In this document: positions 63,423 to 64,000 of the stretch, one piece after another | Position numbering within the stretch: the first letter of the stretch is position 1 | Layout of the letters: each line of letters begins with the position of its first letter | DNA from: CAZXEU01 sp965207385 | GTDB taxonomy: Bacteria; Bacteroidota; Rhodothermia; Rhodothermales; Bin80 | NCBI GenBank assembly: GCA_965207385.1 | Contig: CBDBLZ010000016.1 | Location: 1 to 64,000 of the forward strand | Length of the DNA stretch: 64,000 nucleotides | Direction: 5' to 3' | Notes under the pieces: model-generated | The model's database searches: none | What the model saw: the letters and a program-made list of their open reading frames with translations, nothing else | What the model was told of the DNA's origin: nothing | Made by a program: the position numbers and the translations under genes

Positions 63423-63722
63423 GGGTTGGTTGAGCCCGAATAGCGAACGTCGGAGGTGTGTATCGGGACCCCACGTTCACCATTTGCTACCATGAATCGG
63501 GCCCCACCAGTGAGGAGGGGCGTTGCGAATCTGGAGCCGGCGCATCACCGCGCAGCGAAAGCACGCGCATTATTACTAGTCCGCAGGTTGCAGGGTCTCT
63601 GCGACCATCAAGTAATCACAACCTGAGCCTGAGAATAGTAGCACTTATTCGATGTGATCCGCCTGATGTGCTTGACCTGTGACCAGCCCGAGAGGGCATC
63701 ATCTAGGGCGCAGAGGAGGACG
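63423..63722. other. Intergenic, no feature recognised
   Basis: These 300 bases, between the broken antitoxin and the possible remnant at the window end, hold no recognisable gene or RNA. Confidence 0.35.
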
Positions 63723-64000
63723 TATGAGCACTTTTTCTGCTACGCAACGGAAGGCGGCACTAATGGCAGGGTTACGGCGACCGTCACTCTGCAAGACGAC
63801 AATACCCCGTCCCGCGGCCTCAACTTTGCCGTGACTGCGCCAGCTGGGGCACAACTCCTGGATCACCTCGAATCGTCCCGAGCTGTCACGAAGAAGTGCC
63901 GAAGTTTGGCACGGGCCAGTGCAACGAGACCGGCGCTGATGTCGCCATTTCGGTCAATGCTCAGCAGCGTAGTTCGAGACCCAAAACTGAAAGGACTGTG
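63723..64000 (+). pseudogene. Possible surface-protein remnant at window edge
   Basis: A frame without an upstream start reads GGTNGRVTATVTLQDDNTPS then RGLNFAVTAPAGAQLL, the rhythm of Ig-like or cohesin-like extracellular beta domains. After about 63870 a different frame (GTGQCNETGADVAISVNAQQ) looks more protein-like, which suggests a frameshift. The right edge of the window cuts it. This could be a decayed adhesin or secreted-protein repeat, or chance. Confidence 0.3.

Overview
The window looks like a chromosomal segment of a GC-rich member of the Bacteroidota/FCB group, most plausibly a marine Rhodothermia-like bacterium. The reasons are the TonB-dependent receptor/DUF4249 pair, the 6-bladed beta-propeller protein, paired M16 peptidases, a very large SprA-like outer-membrane barrel, many lipoproteins and few clear Shine-Dalgarno sites. 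The assignment is inferred from gene content; no rRNA or other phylogenetic marker is present. I found no tRNA, rRNA or CRISPR array.

Layout. 1-4.0 kb: a partial lipoprotein, then a tightly overlapping run of an HU-like protein, a zinc-ribbon/TPR membrane protein, molybdate ModA and ModB, and a TPM-domain protein. 4.3-7.7 kb: a 1156-aa outer-membrane barrel. 7.8-18.2 kb: DUF305 protein, LVIVD-type lipoprotein, nucleoside-type MFS permease and 3-keto-disaccharide hydrolase. These meet a convergent block of PQQ dehydrogenase, SMP-30 lactonase, cytochrome c, creatininase and a small lipoprotein. The PQQ enzyme, lactonase and cytochrome fit an extracytoplasmic sugar or alcohol oxidation module. 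18.8-29.8 kb: SpoIIE phosphatase, M19 dipeptidase with a FAD amine oxidase, alpha/beta hydrolase, two sugar/solute transporters and a PgpH-type c-di-AMP phosphodiesterase. 30.2-34.4 kb: a complete PotADBC-type ABC importer.

34.7-48.2 kb: a DUF4143 ATPase preceded by a 23-bp-period repeat array, a GH20-like hydrolase, an active/inactive M16 peptidase pair, a beta-propeller protein, P5C dehydrogenase with a DapB-like dehydrogenase, a LolC/E-type permease, and MoaD-MoaE. With ModAB at the other end this indicates molybdenum-cofactor metabolism. 48.5-49.3 kb: a RelE-type toxin with a one-base frameshift, a perfect palindrome in front of it and an intact HTH antitoxin behind it. 49.5-52.8 kb: purC directly behind a LacI regulator, divergent from a sugar-ABC ATPase, with a 15-bp palindrome between. 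53.4-57.1 kb: an ABC-2 exporter with two related large permeases. 57.3-58.6 kb: a DAACS symporter.

58.8-64.0 kb: decayed accessory DNA around an intact TonB receptor/DUF4249 pair. It holds a dead TnpB C-terminus, a 36-bp direct repeat, a doubly broken DUF433 antitoxin and a possible surface-protein remnant. No single obviously new multi-gene system stands out. The most interesting signals are the 23-bp array before the DUF4143 ATPase, the two palindromic operator candidates and the pseudogenes found by reading across frames.
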